Of a stretch of 64,000 nt of DNA, positions 23,609 to 32,695 are shown one piece after another (the stretch's first letter is position 1; each line of letters begins with the position of its first letter). The notes under the pieces are model-generated. The model made no database searches. It had not been told where the DNA came from and saw nothing but the letters and a program-made list of their open reading frames with translations. Position numbers and translations under genes: made by a program. Source of the DNA: Lentzea californiensis (GTDB lineage: Bacteria > Actinomycetota > Actinomycetes > Mycobacteriales > Pseudonocardiaceae); assembly GCF_024648825.1 (NCBI RefSeq), contig NZ_JANBBE010000003.1, forward strand, positions 434,001-498,000, in the 5' to 3' direction.

Positions 23609-23619
23609 CCTGGGTACGT

Positions 23620-23676
23620 GGTTGATGAGGGGAGCTTTCATAAACGTCAGGTTTATGAAAGCTCCCCTCATCAACC
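23620..23676. terminator. Perfect 26-bp inverted repeat between convergent genes
   Basis: Bases 23620-23645 and 23651-23676 are exact reverse complements (arm begins GGTTGATGAGGGGAGCTTTC), separated by GTCAG. It lies between the stops of the M24 peptidase and glpK, so it can act as a bidirectional terminator. It is longer and more AT-containing than usual terminators in such DNA and may be a copy of a dispersed genomic hairpin. Confidence 0.8.
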
Positions 23677-23678
23677 GC

Positions 23679-25187
23679 CTAAGTGGACGGAGTGGAGCGG
23701 GCCCAGGCGAACGTGAGTTCCACGGCCCGCTTCCAGTTCGCGTACTCGTCCTCGCGGTGCCGGGCGTCCATCGCCGGGTTCCACCGCGCGGCCAGGTGCC
23801 AGTTCCTCCGCAACCCCTCCAGGTCCGGCCAGTACCCGGCGGCCAGACCCGCGGCGTACGCGGCGCCCAGTGACACCGTCTCCGCCACCAGCGGCCGCAT
23901 CACCGGGATGTCCAGCACGTCGGCGAGGAACTGCATCAGGAGGTGGTCGGCGGTCATCCCGCCGTCCACCTTCAACACCGGCGTCGGCACGCCGAGGTCG
24001 GCGTTCATCGCGTCGACCACCTCGCGCGTCTGCCAGCCCGTCGCCTCCAGCACGGCGCGCGCCAGGTGTCCCTTGTTGATGTACGACGTCAGCCCGACGA
24101 CGAGCCCGCGCGCCTGCGAGAGCCAGTGCGGCGCGAACAACCCCGAGAACGCCGGCACGATGTAGCAGCCGCCGTTGTCCTTCACCGTGCGCGCCAGCGT
24201 CTCGATCTCCGGCGCGCTGTGGATCAGTCCGAGGTTGTCGCGGAACCACTGCACCAGCGAACCGGCGACGGCGATCGAGCCCTCCAGCGCGTAGGTCGGT
24301 TCACCGCCGATCTGGTAGCCGATCGTCGTCAGCAGCCCGTGCTTCGACCGCACCAACTCGTTCCCGGTGTTCATCAGCAGGAACCCGCCGGTGCCGTACG
24401 TGCCCTTGATCGACCCCTTCTCGAAGCAGGTCTGCCCGAACAGGGCCGCGTGCTGGTCACCCAGAGCCGCGGTGATCGGGATGCCCGGCACCACCCGCGT
24501 GGTCTTGCCGTGGATCTCGGACGACGGACGGATCTCCGGCAGCATCGACGACGGCACGCCGAAGAACTCCAGCAGCATCGGATCCCATTGCCGCGTCGAG
24601 AGGTTCATCAGCATCGTCCGCGACGCGTTGGTGACGTCCGTGACGTGCAGGCCGCCGCTGACGCCGCCGGTGAGGTTCCAGATCAGCCAGGTGTCCATGG
24701 TGCCGAACAGGACGTCGCCGCGGTCGGCCTTCGCGCGCAGCCCTGCCACGTTGTCGAGCATCCAGCGCAGCGACGGCGCCGAGAAGTACGTCGCGAGCGG
24801 CAGACCGCAGCGGTCGCGGACCTCCTCGATGCCCTGCTTCTTCCCGAGCTCGGTGACGAGCTCCTCGGTGCGGATGTCCTCCCAGACGATCGCGCGTCCG
24901 ATCGGGACACCCGTGTGCCGGTCCCACAGCACGAACGTCTCGCGCTGGTTCGTGATGCCCATCGCGACGACCTGGTCGGCGCTGATCCCCGCCTGCCGCA
25001 ACGCCTGCGGCACGATCCGGTCGACGTTGCGCCAGATCTCGACGGCGTCCTGCTCGACCCAGCCCGGCCGCGGGTGGTACTGCCGGTGCTCGCGCTGGGC
25101 GACCGCGACGAGGCGGGCGTTCTGGTCGAACACGATGCAGCGCGTCGACGTCGTGCCCTGGTCGATCGCCATTACGAACCGTTGCAC
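23679..25187 (-). CDS. glpK: Glycerol kinase (copy 1)
   Basis: The 502-residue protein from GTG 25187 ([23 protein letters not shown] upstream) is a full-length FGGY kinase. It carries the N-terminal phosphate loop [24 protein letters not shown], the conserved GTYGTGGFLLMN and DGGMTADHLLMQFLAD. It phosphorylates glycerol to glycerol 3-phosphate in the cytosol. It starts 10 bp after the iclR stop, so the two are co-transcribed. A second, divergent glycerol kinase lies at 26989-28506; the two proteins differ throughout, so this is not a recent duplication. Confidence 0.95.
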   Translation of the reverse strand: MQRFVMAIDQGTTSTRCIVFDQNARLVAVAQREHRQYHPRPGWVEQDAVEIWRNVDRIVPQALRQAGISADQVVAMGITNQRETFVLWDRHTGVPIGRAIVWEDIRTEELVTELGKKQGIEEVRDRCGLPLATYFSAPSLRWMLDNVAGLRAKADRGDVLFGTMDTWLIWNLTGGVSGGLHVTDVTNASRTMLMNLSTRQWDPMLLEFFGVPSSMLPEIRPSSEIHGKTTRVVPGIPITAALGDQHAALFGQTCFEKGSIKGTYGTGGFLLMNTGNELVRSKHGLLTTIGYQIGGEPTYALEGSIAVAGSLVQWFRDNLGLIHSAPEIETLARTVKDNGGCYIVPAFSGLFAPHWLSQARGLVVGLTSYINKGHLARAVLEATGWQTREVVDAMNADLGVPTPVLKVDGGMTADHLLMQFLADVLDIPVMRPLVAETVSLGAAYAAGLAAGYWPDLEGLRRNWHLAARWNPAMDARHREDEYANWKRAVELTFAWARSTPST

Positions 25188-25197
25188 GGCGAGCCCT

Positions 25198-25962
25198 TCA
25201 GTTCTCGTCGACAAGAGAGGTGGTGACGGATTCCGCGGCCTGCACGACCTGGCGCACCAGCGTCGCACGCGGACGTCCCGTGGAGTCGCACAGCCGGTCC
25301 GCCGCGCCGGAGATGCCGATCGCGCCGATCACGAGCCCACCGGGGATGCGGATGGGTGCGGCGATGCTCGCCTCACCCGGCATGTACTCCTCGGCCTCGC
25401 CCGCCCAGCCCTGCCCGCGCACCTCGGTCAGCACGCGCTCCAGCATCTGGGTGCGCGTGATCGTCCTGCGCGTCAACGACGTGAGCTCCCGCCGGCGTGC
25501 GGCCGCCGACAGGTCCGGGTCGTAGGCGAGCAGCACCTTGCCGAGCGCCGTGGCGTGCAACGGCAGCATCGCGCCGATGCCGAGTGTCTGCACGGAGTCA
25601 TCGGGACGGAACACGTGGTGCACGACGAGCACGGCGCCGTCGTGGTGCATGCCGATCCTGACCTCCTGGCTGCTTCGCGAGGCGAGCGTGTCGGCCCAGT
25701 TGATCGATCGAGAACGCAGCTCGTTCGCGTCGAGGTAGGACGTTCCCAGGTGCAGCAGCGCGGCGCCGAGCCGGTAGCGCCCCGTCGTCTGGTCCTGCTC
25801 GACGAACTCGACCCGTTGCAGCGTGCGGAGAATCCCGTGCGCGGTGCCCCGCGCGAGACCGAGCGAGTCGGCGATCTCCGTGAGACCGTGGTGGCCGGAG
25901 CCACGCGCGAGCAGCCGCAGCACGGCTGCGGCTCGTTCGATCGACTGGATGGGTCCCGGCAC
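25198..25962 (-). CDS. IclR-family regulator of the glycerol genes
   Basis: The 254-residue protein has an N-terminal winged helix (residues 5-65, SIERAAAVLRLLARGSGHHG onward) and an IclR effector domain (75-250) with GKVLLAYDPDL and GLVIGAIGISGAADRL. In Streptomyces the IclR-type GylR controls glycerol genes. Position between glpK copy 1 and the divergent glpF-glpK-glpD operon supports the same role here. Two TCGRCA-N-TGTCGA palindromes lie in the 243-bp intergenic region and are candidate binding sites. Confidence 0.93.
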   Translation of the reverse strand: MPGPIQSIERAAAVLRLLARGSGHHGLTEIADSLGLARGTAHGILRTLQRVEFVEQDQTTGRYRLGAALLHLGTSYLDANELRSRSINWADTLASRSSQEVRIGMHHDGAVLVVHHVFRPDDSVQTLGIGAMLPLHATALGKVLLAYDPDLSAAARRRELTSLTRRTITRTQMLERVLTEVRGQGWAGEAEEYMPGEASIAAPIRIPGGLVIGAIGISGAADRLCDSTGRPRATLVRQVVQAAESVTTSLVDEN

Positions 25963-25990
25963 GCGTGAAACGTAATTGAGACGACCCGTG

Positions 25991-26003
25991 TCGGCAATGT
26001 CGA
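25991..26003. promoter_or_regulatory. Operator-like palindrome near the iclR start
   Basis: TCGGCAATGTCGA is a near-palindrome (TCGRCA-N-TGTCGA) 28 bp upstream of the IclR start. It matches the perfect copy at 26099-26111. Together they suggest an autoregulated divergent promoter. Confidence 0.5.
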
Positions 26004-26098
26004 ACAGCTAGGGCACCCGTCACCCCTGGAAACAAGCCTGAAACGCCTTGTCTGCGCGCAGCGTGACCACTCGGTCACACGTTCGTGGGTCACAGGTG

Positions 26099-26111
26099 TC
26101 GACATTGTCGA
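26099..26111. promoter_or_regulatory. Operator-like palindrome upstream of glpF
   Basis: TCGACATTGTCGA is a perfect palindrome around one central base. It lies 95 bp upstream of the glpF start and is repeated in near form at 25991. A second inverted repeat, GTGACC-N4-GGTCAC, lies at 26063-26078, and a degenerate CRP-like CGTGA-N6-TCATT at 26131-26146. Confidence 0.5.
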
Positions 26112-26159
26112 AACGTGCCTGTTGAGCAGGCGTGACCTGGGTCATTACGTTCCGCCTCA

Positions 26160-26175
26160 ATCACCACGTGGTGAT
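26160..26175. promoter_or_regulatory. 16-bp perfect palindrome in the glpF leader
   Basis: ATCACCACGTGGTGAT is self-complementary and ends 30 bp before the GTG start of glpF. It could be an operator or a leader element. Its function is unknown. Confidence 0.45.
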
Positions 26176-26205
26176 CAGCCGTTCAAGGACGAATGGGAGG
26201 CCAGC

Positions 26206-26961
26206 GTGGGTCTCGGGACAGTGTTCCTCAGTGAGTTGCTCGGTACGGGCATCTTGCTGTTGCTGGGTGCGGGCGTGGTGGCCAACGTGCTGCTCGCCAA
26301 GTCGAAGGGTTTCGACGGCGGCTGGCTGTTGATCAACTTCGGTTGGGGCCTCGGTGTCTTCGCCGGTGTCTACATCGCTTACAAGTCGGGCGCGCACCTC
26401 AACCCCGCCGTGACGATCGGCATCCTCACCAGCGGAGCGGACGAGTTCGCACCCGGTGTGCCGGTCGGCGTGGGCTCGACGCTCGTCTACTTCGCCGGTG
26501 AGATGCTCGGCGCGTTCCTCGGTGCCGTGCTCGCGTGGCTCGCGTACAAGCCGCACTTCGACGAGACCCCCGACGAGGGCCTCAAGCTCGCGGTGTTCTC
26601 CACCGGCCCGGCGATCCGCAGCTACACCTGGAACCTGGTGTGCGAGATCATCGGCACGTTCGTCCTGGTCTTCGTGGTCCTCGCGCTCGGCAAGACGCCG
26701 ACCCAGCTCGGCCCGCTGGCCGTGGCCATGCTCGTCGTCGGCATCGGTGCCTCGCTCGGTGGTCCCACCGGATACGCGATCAACCCTGCCCGCGACCTCG
26801 GTCCGCGCATCGCGCACGCGCTGCTTCCCCTGTCCTACAAGGGCACCGACGGTGAAGCGGTGGGCAAGAAGGACTCCGACTGGAGCTACTCCTGGGTGCC
26901 GGTCGTCGGCCCGATCATCGGTGGCGCGCTCGCCGGTGTCATCGCCTCGCTCGCGTTCTGA
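26206..26961 (+). CDS. glpF: Glycerol uptake facilitator (aquaglyceroporin)
   Basis: The 251-residue protein starts at GTG 26206, chosen because GGGAGG sits five bases upstream; an ATG at 26122 would add 28 residues with no membrane character and overlap the putative operators. It has six membrane helices and two NPA motifs, HLNPAVTIG (Asn66) and YAINPARDLGPR (Asn193). The Asp after the second NPAR fits glycerol-conducting members. It passes glycerol into the cell by facilitated diffusion. It heads the glpF-glpK-glpD operon. Confidence 0.94.
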   Translation: MGLGTVFLSELLGTGILLLLGAGVVANVLLAKSKGFDGGWLLINFGWGLGVFAGVYIAYKSGAHLNPAVTIGILTSGADEFAPGVPVGVGSTLVYFAGEMLGAFLGAVLAWLAYKPHFDETPDEGLKLAVFSTGPAIRSYTWNLVCEIIGTFVLVFVVLALGKTPTQLGPLAVAMLVVGIGASLGGPTGYAINPARDLGPRIAHALLPLSYKGTDGEAVGKKDSDWSYSWVPVVGPIIGGALAGVIASLAF

Positions 26962-26988
26962 TCTGACCATCCGGAAAGGACAGTTTCG

Positions 26989-28506
26989 ATGACGCAGTAC
27001 GTTCTCGCCGTCGACCAGGGCACGACCAGCACGCGGGCGATCATCTTCGACCACAGCGGCTCCATCGTCGCCGTGGGCCAGAAGGAGCACGAGCAGATCT
27101 TCCCGCGCGCCGGGTGGGTCGAGCACAACCCGGTGGAGATCTCCGAGAACACCCGGTTCGTGATCGGCCAGGCACTGTCCACGGCCGACCTGAACACCGG
27201 TGACCTCGCCGCCGTGGGCATCACCAACCAGCGCGAGACCGCGGTGGTGTGGGACAAGAACACCGGCGAGCCCGTCTACAACGCGATCGTCTGGCAGGAC
27301 ACCCGCACCCAGGCGATCGTCGAGGAGCTCGGCGCCCTCGGCGGCGGTGCCGACCGCTACAAGGCGAAGGTCGGCCTGCCGCTGGCGACCTACTTCTCCG
27401 GCCCCAAGATCCGCTGGATCCTCGACAACGTCGAGGGCGCCCGTGAGCGCGCCGAGGCCGGCGACCTGCTGTTCGGCAACACCGACACGTGGACGCTGTG
27501 GAACCTCACCGGCGGCCCCAACGGCGGTGTGCACGCCACCGACGTCACCAACGCGTCGCGGACCATGCTGATGGACCTCGACACGCTGCAGTGGGACGCG
27601 GAGATCGCCGCCGACATGGGCATCCCGCTGTCCATGCTGCCGGAGATCCGTTCCTCCTCCGAGGTCTACGGCACCGGCGGCCCCGGCGGTGTGCTCAAGG
27701 GCGTGCCGATCGCGGGCATCCTGGGCGACCAGCAGGCCGCGACGTTCGGCCAGGTCTGCTACGAGCCCGGCACCGCCAAGAACACCTACGGCACCGGCAA
27801 CTTCATGCTGCTCAACACCGGTACCGAGAAGGTCGCCTCGAAGAACGGTCTGCTCACGACCGTCTGCTACAAGATCGGTGACGAGGCTCCCGTCTACGCG
27901 CTGGAAGGCTCCATCGCCGTCACCGGCTCGCTGGTGCAGTGGCTGCGCGACAACCTCGGCATCATCGGCTCGGCCGCGGAGATCGAGACGCTGGCCAAGA
28001 CGGTGGACGACAACGGTGGCGCGTACTTCGTGCCGGCGTTCTCCGGTCTGTTCGCGCCGTACTGGCGAGCGGACGCCCGCGGTGCCGTCGTCGGCCTGAC
28101 CCGTTTCGTCAACAAGGGTCACCTGGCGCGTGCCGTGCTGGAGGCGACGGCGTTCCAGACCCGCGAGGTGCTGGACGCGATGAACGCCGACTCCGGTGTG
28201 CCGCTGACCGAGCTGAAGGTCGACGGCGGCATGGTCGCGAACGAGCTGCTGATGCAGTTCCAGGCGGACGTGCTGGACGTGCCGGTCGTGCGCCCCGTGG
28301 TCGCCGAGACGACCGCTCTCGGTGCCGCGTACGCCGCCGGCCTGGCCGTCGGCTACTGGTCCGGGCTCGACGAGCTGCGCGCCAACTGGGCCGAGGACAA
28401 GCGCTGGACGCCGGAGCTCGACTCCGGTGAGCGCGAGCGCGAGTACCGCAACTGGAAGAAGGCCGTCACCAAGTCGTTCGACTGGGTCGACGCAGACGTC
28501 CGCTGA
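26989..28506 (+). CDS. glpK: Glycerol kinase (copy 2)
   Basis: The 505-residue protein starts [20 protein letters not shown], with an AAAGGA upstream. It carries all FGGY kinase signatures: the phosphate loop, [28 protein letters not shown] and [16 protein letters not shown]. It traps glycerol as glycerol 3-phosphate. It lies 27 bp downstream of glpF and 25 bp upstream of glpD. It is the copy inside the uptake operon and so the probable main catabolic enzyme. Confidence 0.96.
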   Translation: MTQYVLAVDQGTTSTRAIIFDHSGSIVAVGQKEHEQIFPRAGWVEHNPVEISENTRFVIGQALSTADLNTGDLAAVGITNQRETAVVWDKNTGEPVYNAIVWQDTRTQAIVEELGALGGGADRYKAKVGLPLATYFSGPKIRWILDNVEGARERAEAGDLLFGNTDTWTLWNLTGGPNGGVHATDVTNASRTMLMDLDTLQWDAEIAADMGIPLSMLPEIRSSSEVYGTGGPGGVLKGVPIAGILGDQQAATFGQVCYEPGTAKNTYGTGNFMLLNTGTEKVASKNGLLTTVCYKIGDEAPVYALEGSIAVTGSLVQWLRDNLGIIGSAAEIETLAKTVDDNGGAYFVPAFSGLFAPYWRADARGAVVGLTRFVNKGHLARAVLEATAFQTREVLDAMNADSGVPLTELKVDGGMVANELLMQFQADVLDVPVVRPVVAETTALGAAYAAGLAVGYWSGLDELRANWAEDKRWTPELDSGEREREYRNWKKAVTKSFDWVDADVR

Positions 28507-28531
28507 CTTCTCTCTTTAGGAGCTGAAGAAG

Positions 28532-30142
28532 TTGTTCGCAAGGCTGGATCCGGCTCGCCGTGCCCGCTCGCTCGAAGCGCTGGGCAGCACGGAGTTCGAC
28601 GTCCTCGTCGTCGGAGGCGGGGTGGTCGGCGCGGGTGCTGCTCTCGACGCGGCGTCGCGCGGCCTCTCCGTCGCCCTGGTCGAGGCCGACGACTGGGCGG
28701 CGGGCACGTCGAGCCGGTCCAGCAAGCTCGTCCACGGCGGGCTGCGGTACCTGGAGCAGCTGGAGTTCAAGCTGGTCCGGGAAGCTTTGAAGGAACGCGG
28801 GTTGTTGCTGCGCCGGCTCGCACCGCACCTGGTGCGGCCGGTGCCGTTCCTCTTCCCGCTGAAGAAGCAGTGGGAACGCGCCTACGTCGGCGCGGGCGTG
28901 ATGTTGTACGACTCGATCGGCGGCGCCGGAGCCGTGCCGATGCACCGGCACCTCTCCCGCCGCAAGATGGCTTCACTCGGGCCGTCCCTGGACTCCGCCG
29001 CGTTCGCCGGCGCCATCCGCTACTACGACGCGCAGATGGACGACGCGCGACTCGTGGCGACTCTCGTCCGCACGGCCGCCCAGCACGGTGCGACGGTCCT
29101 GTCACGCGCTCGGGTCACGTCGCTGCTGCGTTCGGAGGGCCGGGTCTCCGGCGCTTCGGTGCGCGACGAGCTCACCGGCGTGACGCACGTCGTGCGGGCC
29201 CGGCGGGTGATCAGCGCGACCGGCGTGTGGACCGACTCGCTGAACTCGATGTCGCCCGGCACGCCGCCGTTCCACGTGCGGATGTCCAAGGGCGTGCACG
29301 TGCTGGTGGAACGGTCGAAGATCCAGCTCGACGGCGGCCTGATCACCCAGACCGAGAAGTCCGTGCTGTTCGTGATCCCCTGGGGCGCCTACTGGATCAT
29401 CGGCACCACGGACACGCCGTACTCCGGTGCGCCCGAGGACGTGTCGGCCACGTCCGACGACGTCGCCTACATCCTCGACCACGTCAACGCCGTCCTCCGG
29501 TCACCCTTGTCGGTGGACGACGTCGTGGGTGCGTACGCGGGTCTTCGGCCGCTGCTCGCCGGGGCGTCGAGCGACACGTCGAAGCTCTCCCGCGAACACG
29601 CCGTCGCACAGCCCGAGCCGGGGTTCTTCGTGATCGCGGGCGGCAAGTACACGACCTACCGCGTGATGGCCGCGGACGTCGTGAACGCCGCGGTCTCTGG
29701 TCTGGGGCGCGCGGTGGCGCCTTCCCTGACCGCGCGGCTGCCGTTGTGCGGCGCCGTCGGTTTCCAAGAGCTGTGGGCGGACCGGACTCGGGTCGCTGCG
29801 GAGTCCGGCCTGCCCACGTCCACTGTGGAACGTCTGCTGCGCCGCTACGGCTCTGCCGTGTCCGACGTGCTGGCGATGATCGCGCAGGACCCGTCGCTCG
29901 CCACCCCCGTCGCCGGGTACCTGGCGGCGGAGATCGTGTACGCCGTGACGCACGAGGGCGCGCTGGGCCTGGAGGACGTGCTCGCCCGCCGGACCCGCAT
30001 CGCGATGGAACACCTGGACTTCGGCGCGTCGGTCGCGGGCGAGGTCGCCGATCTGATCGCCGGTCCGCTGGGCTGGTCCTCGGCTGTACGTGACGCGGCT
30101 GTGAAGACCTATCGGGCTGACACGGAGTTGGCGGCGAGATGA
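28532..30142 (+). CDS. glpD: Glycerol-3-phosphate dehydrogenase, FAD-dependent
   Basis: The 536-residue protein starts at a TTG with AGGAG nine bases upstream. The FAD dinucleotide motif GGGVVGAG is at residues 28-35, followed by ALDAASRGLSVALVEADDWAAGTSS, a family hallmark. SSKLVHGGLRYLEQLEF and the C-terminal helical DAO_C domain (about 400-530) complete the family pattern. It oxidises glycerol 3-phosphate to dihydroxyacetone phosphate at the membrane and passes electrons to quinones. It is the third gene of the glpF-glpK-glpD operon. Confidence 0.95.
   Translation: MFARLDPARRARSLEALGSTEFDVLVVGGGVVGAGAALDAASRGLSVALVEADDWAAGTSSRSSKLVHGGLRYLEQLEFKLVREALKERGLLLRRLAPHLVRPVPFLFPLKKQWERAYVGAGVMLYDSIGGAGAVPMHRHLSRRKMASLGPSLDSAAFAGAIRYYDAQMDDARLVATLVRTAAQHGATVLSRARVTSLLRSEGRVSGASVRDELTGVTHVVRARRVISATGVWTDSLNSMSPGTPPFHVRMSKGVHVLVERSKIQLDGGLITQTEKSVLFVIPWGAYWIIGTTDTPYSGAPEDVSATSDDVAYILDHVNAVLRSPLSVDDVVGAYAGLRPLLAGASSDTSKLSREHAVAQPEPGFFVIAGGKYTTYRVMAADVVNAAVSGLGRAVAPSLTARLPLCGAVGFQELWADRTRVAAESGLPTSTVERLLRRYGSAVSDVLAMIAQDPSLATPVAGYLAAEIVYAVTHEGALGLEDVLARRTRIAMEHLDFGASVAGEVADLIAGPLGWSSAVRDAAVKTYRADTELAAR
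29819..29829. repeat. TCCACWGTGGA palindrome, copy 2
   Basis: TCCACTGTGGA lies inside glpD, read as Ser-Thr-Val-Glu using the rare codon ACT. Confidence 0.6.
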
Positions 30143-30143
30143 G

Positions 30144-30440
30144 ATGGACAGCGCGGAGCTGATCGAGAGGTTGCGGCGGGAGGGCGGCTTCCGGCTGCTC
30201 CCGCTGCTGGGGAACACCGGGCAGGTCGCAGGGGTGCACCTGGCTCGGTTCCTCCCCGGCGGGCACCTCGACGTGATCCAGGCCTGGGACGAGCGGTGGG
30301 CCGTGTGGGCCCGCCTGCCCGACTCGGTGGACCCGGCCGCGCCGTTCGCCGGACCGGATGGGGGAGTGGTGCGGAGCGGGTCGCTGGCTCGGGTGGCAGC
30401 GCCGTTGTTGCCGCTGCAGGCCGGACTGCTCGGGCCCTGA
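30144..30440 (+). CDS. Small conserved-looking protein of unknown function
   Basis: The 98-residue protein begins one base after the glpD stop, so it is probably translated from the glycerol operon message. The sequence (LIERLRREGGFRLLPLLGNTG, then AWDERWAVWARLPDSVDP) has no motif I recognise and no signal peptide or membrane helix. Codon use is like that of its neighbours. The gene call rests on position and composition. Confidence 0.55.
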   Translation: MDSAELIERLRREGGFRLLPLLGNTGQVAGVHLARFLPGGHLDVIQAWDERWAVWARLPDSVDPAAPFAGPDGGVVRSGSLARVAAPLLPLQAGLLGP

Positions 30441-30497
30441 GTGCGGTTTCAGTCTCGACTTACCGCTCCTTAAGCGGCCCGCGCGAGGGTCGAAGCC

Positions 30498-31430
30498 ATG
30501 ATCAGAGCACTCGCACTGGCCCTGCTGGCCGTCGTGGCCACGGCCCCGGCCGCGCACGCCGCCAGTCCCGTCAGCCTGACCGACGGCTTCTACGTCGACC
30601 CCGACTCCAACCCCGCCGTGTGGGTGCGCGACCACGCGGGCGACGGCCGCCAGGCCGCGATCAAGGCGAACATCTCGACCAAGCCGATCGCACGCTGGTT
30701 CGGTGCCTGGAGCGGCGACATCAAGACCGCTGTCAGCGGGTACGTGAACAAGACCGGCACCAAGCTGCCCGTGCTGGTCGCCTACAACATCCCCGGCCGC
30801 GACGCGTGCGGTGGCCACTCCGGTGGCGGCGCGGGGACGCCTGAGGCCTATCGGGCCTGGATCTCCTCCTTCGCTTCGGCCATCGGCTCGCGGCCGGCCG
30901 TCGTGGTGATCGAGCCCGACTCGCTGGCGGACTTCGGCTGCATGGACGGCGGGAAGGTCGCCGAGCGGACGGCGATGATCAAGTACGCCACCGAGCAGTT
31001 CAAGGCCAAGGCGCCCAACACGTGGGCCTACCTCGACGCCGGCAACGCGCAGTGGGTGCCGGCCGCGACCATGGCGGGCCGGCTGGACTCAGCCGGTGTG
31101 CGCAACGTCCGCGGCTTCTCGATCAACGTGTCGAACTACCACACCACCGCGGCCTCGACGGCGTACGGCAACTCGGTCAGCGGTGCGCTGCCCGGCTACA
31201 CCAAGCCGTACGTGATCGACACCAGCCGCAACGGCAACGGCCACAACGGCGAGTGGTGCAACCCCGGTGGCCGCAAGCTCGGCACGCCCGCGCGTACCGG
31301 TGGCGGTGCGGAGATGCTGCTGTGGGTCAAGGTCCCCGGCGACTCGGACGGGCGGTGCGGCAAGGCGCCGGGTGTCGACGCCGGGAAGTTCGACCCACAG
31401 CTCGCGTTCGACCTCGTGCACGGCTACTGA
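30498..31430 (+). CDS. Secreted GH6-family cellulase (endoglucanase/cellobiohydrolase)
   Basis: The 310-residue protein has a signal peptide ending near AHAASP (residues 1-22). The catalytic GH6 barrel carries YNIPGRDACGGHSGGG (Asp102 in RDAC) and VVVIEPDSLAD (Asp141), matching the two catalytic Asp regions of the family, plus SNYHTTAAS and the late VKVPGDSDGRCG. It hydrolyses beta-1,4-glucan by inversion outside the cell. There is no cellulose-binding module, so this is a minimal catalytic enzyme. Its last bases overlap the convergent XRE gene by 7 bp. Confidence 0.94.
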   Translation: MIRALALALLAVVATAPAAHAASPVSLTDGFYVDPDSNPAVWVRDHAGDGRQAAIKANISTKPIARWFGAWSGDIKTAVSGYVNKTGTKLPVLVAYNIPGRDACGGHSGGGAGTPEAYRAWISSFASAIGSRPAVVVIEPDSLADFGCMDGGKVAERTAMIKYATEQFKAKAPNTWAYLDAGNAQWVPAATMAGRLDSAGVRNVRGFSINVSNYHTTAASTAYGNSVSGALPGYTKPYVIDTSRNGNGHNGEWCNPGGRKLGTPARTGGGAEMLLWVKVPGDSDGRCGKAPGVDAGKFDPQLAFDLVHGY

Positions 31431-32233
31431 GCCAGGGCGCGCAGCGGCGTGGGCCCGCGGTACTCCGCGAGCCTGCGCCGCGTCTGGGCCTCGTCCAGGG
31501 CGACCTCGTCGAGCAGGTCGAAGAGCACGCGGCCGCGTTCGACGGCGGCCTCGCCCTGGGCGAAGATCTTGGCCAGGCCGGATTCCGCGTAGACGAGCGG
31601 TGGTGCCTTCTCGAACTCGAACAGCGTGCACGCCGACTGGAACGCGGCCGTGGCCGCCTCTTCCGGTACGACGCGGATGACGGCGGAGTTCGCCAGGAGC
31701 CACACGTACTGCTCCTCCATGACCTGCTTGCCGCCGAGCCGCATCCGCAGCGCCAGCTCGTGCAGGTAGAAGACGCACTTGGGGCCGTTGGGGCGGCGCA
31801 TGACCGCCTGCCTGTCCAGGTCCTCGGCGGCCTGCCCGGTGGCGGCCTGCAGGGCGCGCGCGTAGTTCGGCGTCTGCAGGAGGCTGTTCACGGTCAGCAC
31901 GTCGTAGGCCGTGATGCCGGTGGCCGTCGACTCCGTCATCGCGAGCGTGCGCGTGGTGTCCGGCGTCTGCGCGAGGTACGGGTCGAAGGCGTTGTGGTAG
32001 CGGCGGAGGAAGTCCTCGAAGTAGTCGATGTCCTTGCCGCAGACCGTGAGGTACTGCGCGAGGTCGATGTCGCTGCCCCGGATCTTGCCGTGCTCGAGGT
32101 TGGAGACCTTGCTCGGGTCCCAGCCGAGCTGCAGCGCCATGGCGCGGCCCCTCAACCCGGTGAACCTCTGCCGGAGCCGGCGCAGTTCGTCGCCCAGATC
32201 CCTGCTGTACGCGGTGGAAGTCGTCACTGTCAC
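31424..32233 (-). CDS. XRE-family regulator with DUF5753 domain
   Basis: The 269-residue protein has an N-terminal helix-turn-helix (residues 12-70, RQRFTGLRGRAMALQLGWDPSKVSNLEHG) followed by the DUF5753 domain (about 95-262) with ITAYDVLTVNSLLQTPNYARAL. This architecture is abundant in filamentous actinomycetes; WhiJ and related regulators link it to development, usually with a small DUF397 partner. No DUF397 gene is adjacent. The SsgA-like gene upstream on the same strand (60 bp away) hints at a developmental role. Confidence 0.92.
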   Translation of the reverse strand: MTVTTSTAYSRDLGDELRRLRQRFTGLRGRAMALQLGWDPSKVSNLEHGKIRGSDIDLAQYLTVCGKDIDYFEDFLRRYHNAFDPYLAQTPDTTRTLAMTESTATGITAYDVLTVNSLLQTPNYARALQAATGQAAEDLDRQAVMRRPNGPKCVFYLHELALRMRLGGKQVMEEQYVWLLANSAVIRVVPEEAATAAFQSACTLFEFEKAPPLVYAESGLAKIFAQGEAAVERGRVLFDLLDEVALDEAQTRRRLAEYRGPTPLRALAQ

Positions 32234-32293
32234 GACTTCGAACGTATGGGTTGGAATTACTCCATGGTACGGGCTCGTTCGGGTGAAAACGTG

Positions 32294-32695
32294 CTAGTCG
32301 ATCAGCTTGCGGAGCTCCGCGTCGAAGTCGACGTAGTCGGTCTCGCAGCCGGGGGCGACCACGTCGTAGGTGGAGTTGAGGAACTCCTGCAGCTCGGACG
32401 ACCGGACGTGGAACACGGCCTGCGACACGTCGGACCGCAGTTCGAGCACGGCGGTCGTGGAGTTGTGGGGCCGCAGCCGCACGTCGCCCGCGCCGCTGGT
32501 GGTGATCAACCCGTCGGCGAGCAGGTCCCGGCTCACGAGCCACACGGTCTCCTGGCGTCCCATGCGGAACGTCATGGTCACGGCGTGCGGGTCGTCGGCG
32601 CGGTAGCCGAGCTCGACGTCGACGGGCAACGGGCGCCCCGACGGAGCGATGAAGGCGAATGTCGAGTCGGCGCCCACTCGTGTCACGTTCCTCAT
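32294..32695 (-). CDS. SsgA-family sporulation/cell-division regulator
   Basis: The 133-residue protein matches SsgA-like proteins: PVDVELGYRADDPHAVTMTF, VWLVSRDLLADGL, GDVRLRP and a C-terminal AELRKLID helix. SsgA-like proteins occur only in sporulating actinomycetes and help place FtsZ or peptidoglycan synthesis during septation and spore maturation. Which paralogue this is cannot be decided by eye. It precedes the XRE/DUF5753 gene on the same strand. Confidence 0.92.
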   Translation of the reverse strand: MRNVTRVGADSTFAFIAPSGRPLPVDVELGYRADDPHAVTMTFRMGRQETVWLVSRDLLADGLITTSGAGDVRLRPHNSTTAVLELRSDVSQAVFHVRSSELQEFLNSTYDVVAPGCETDYVDFDAELRKLID

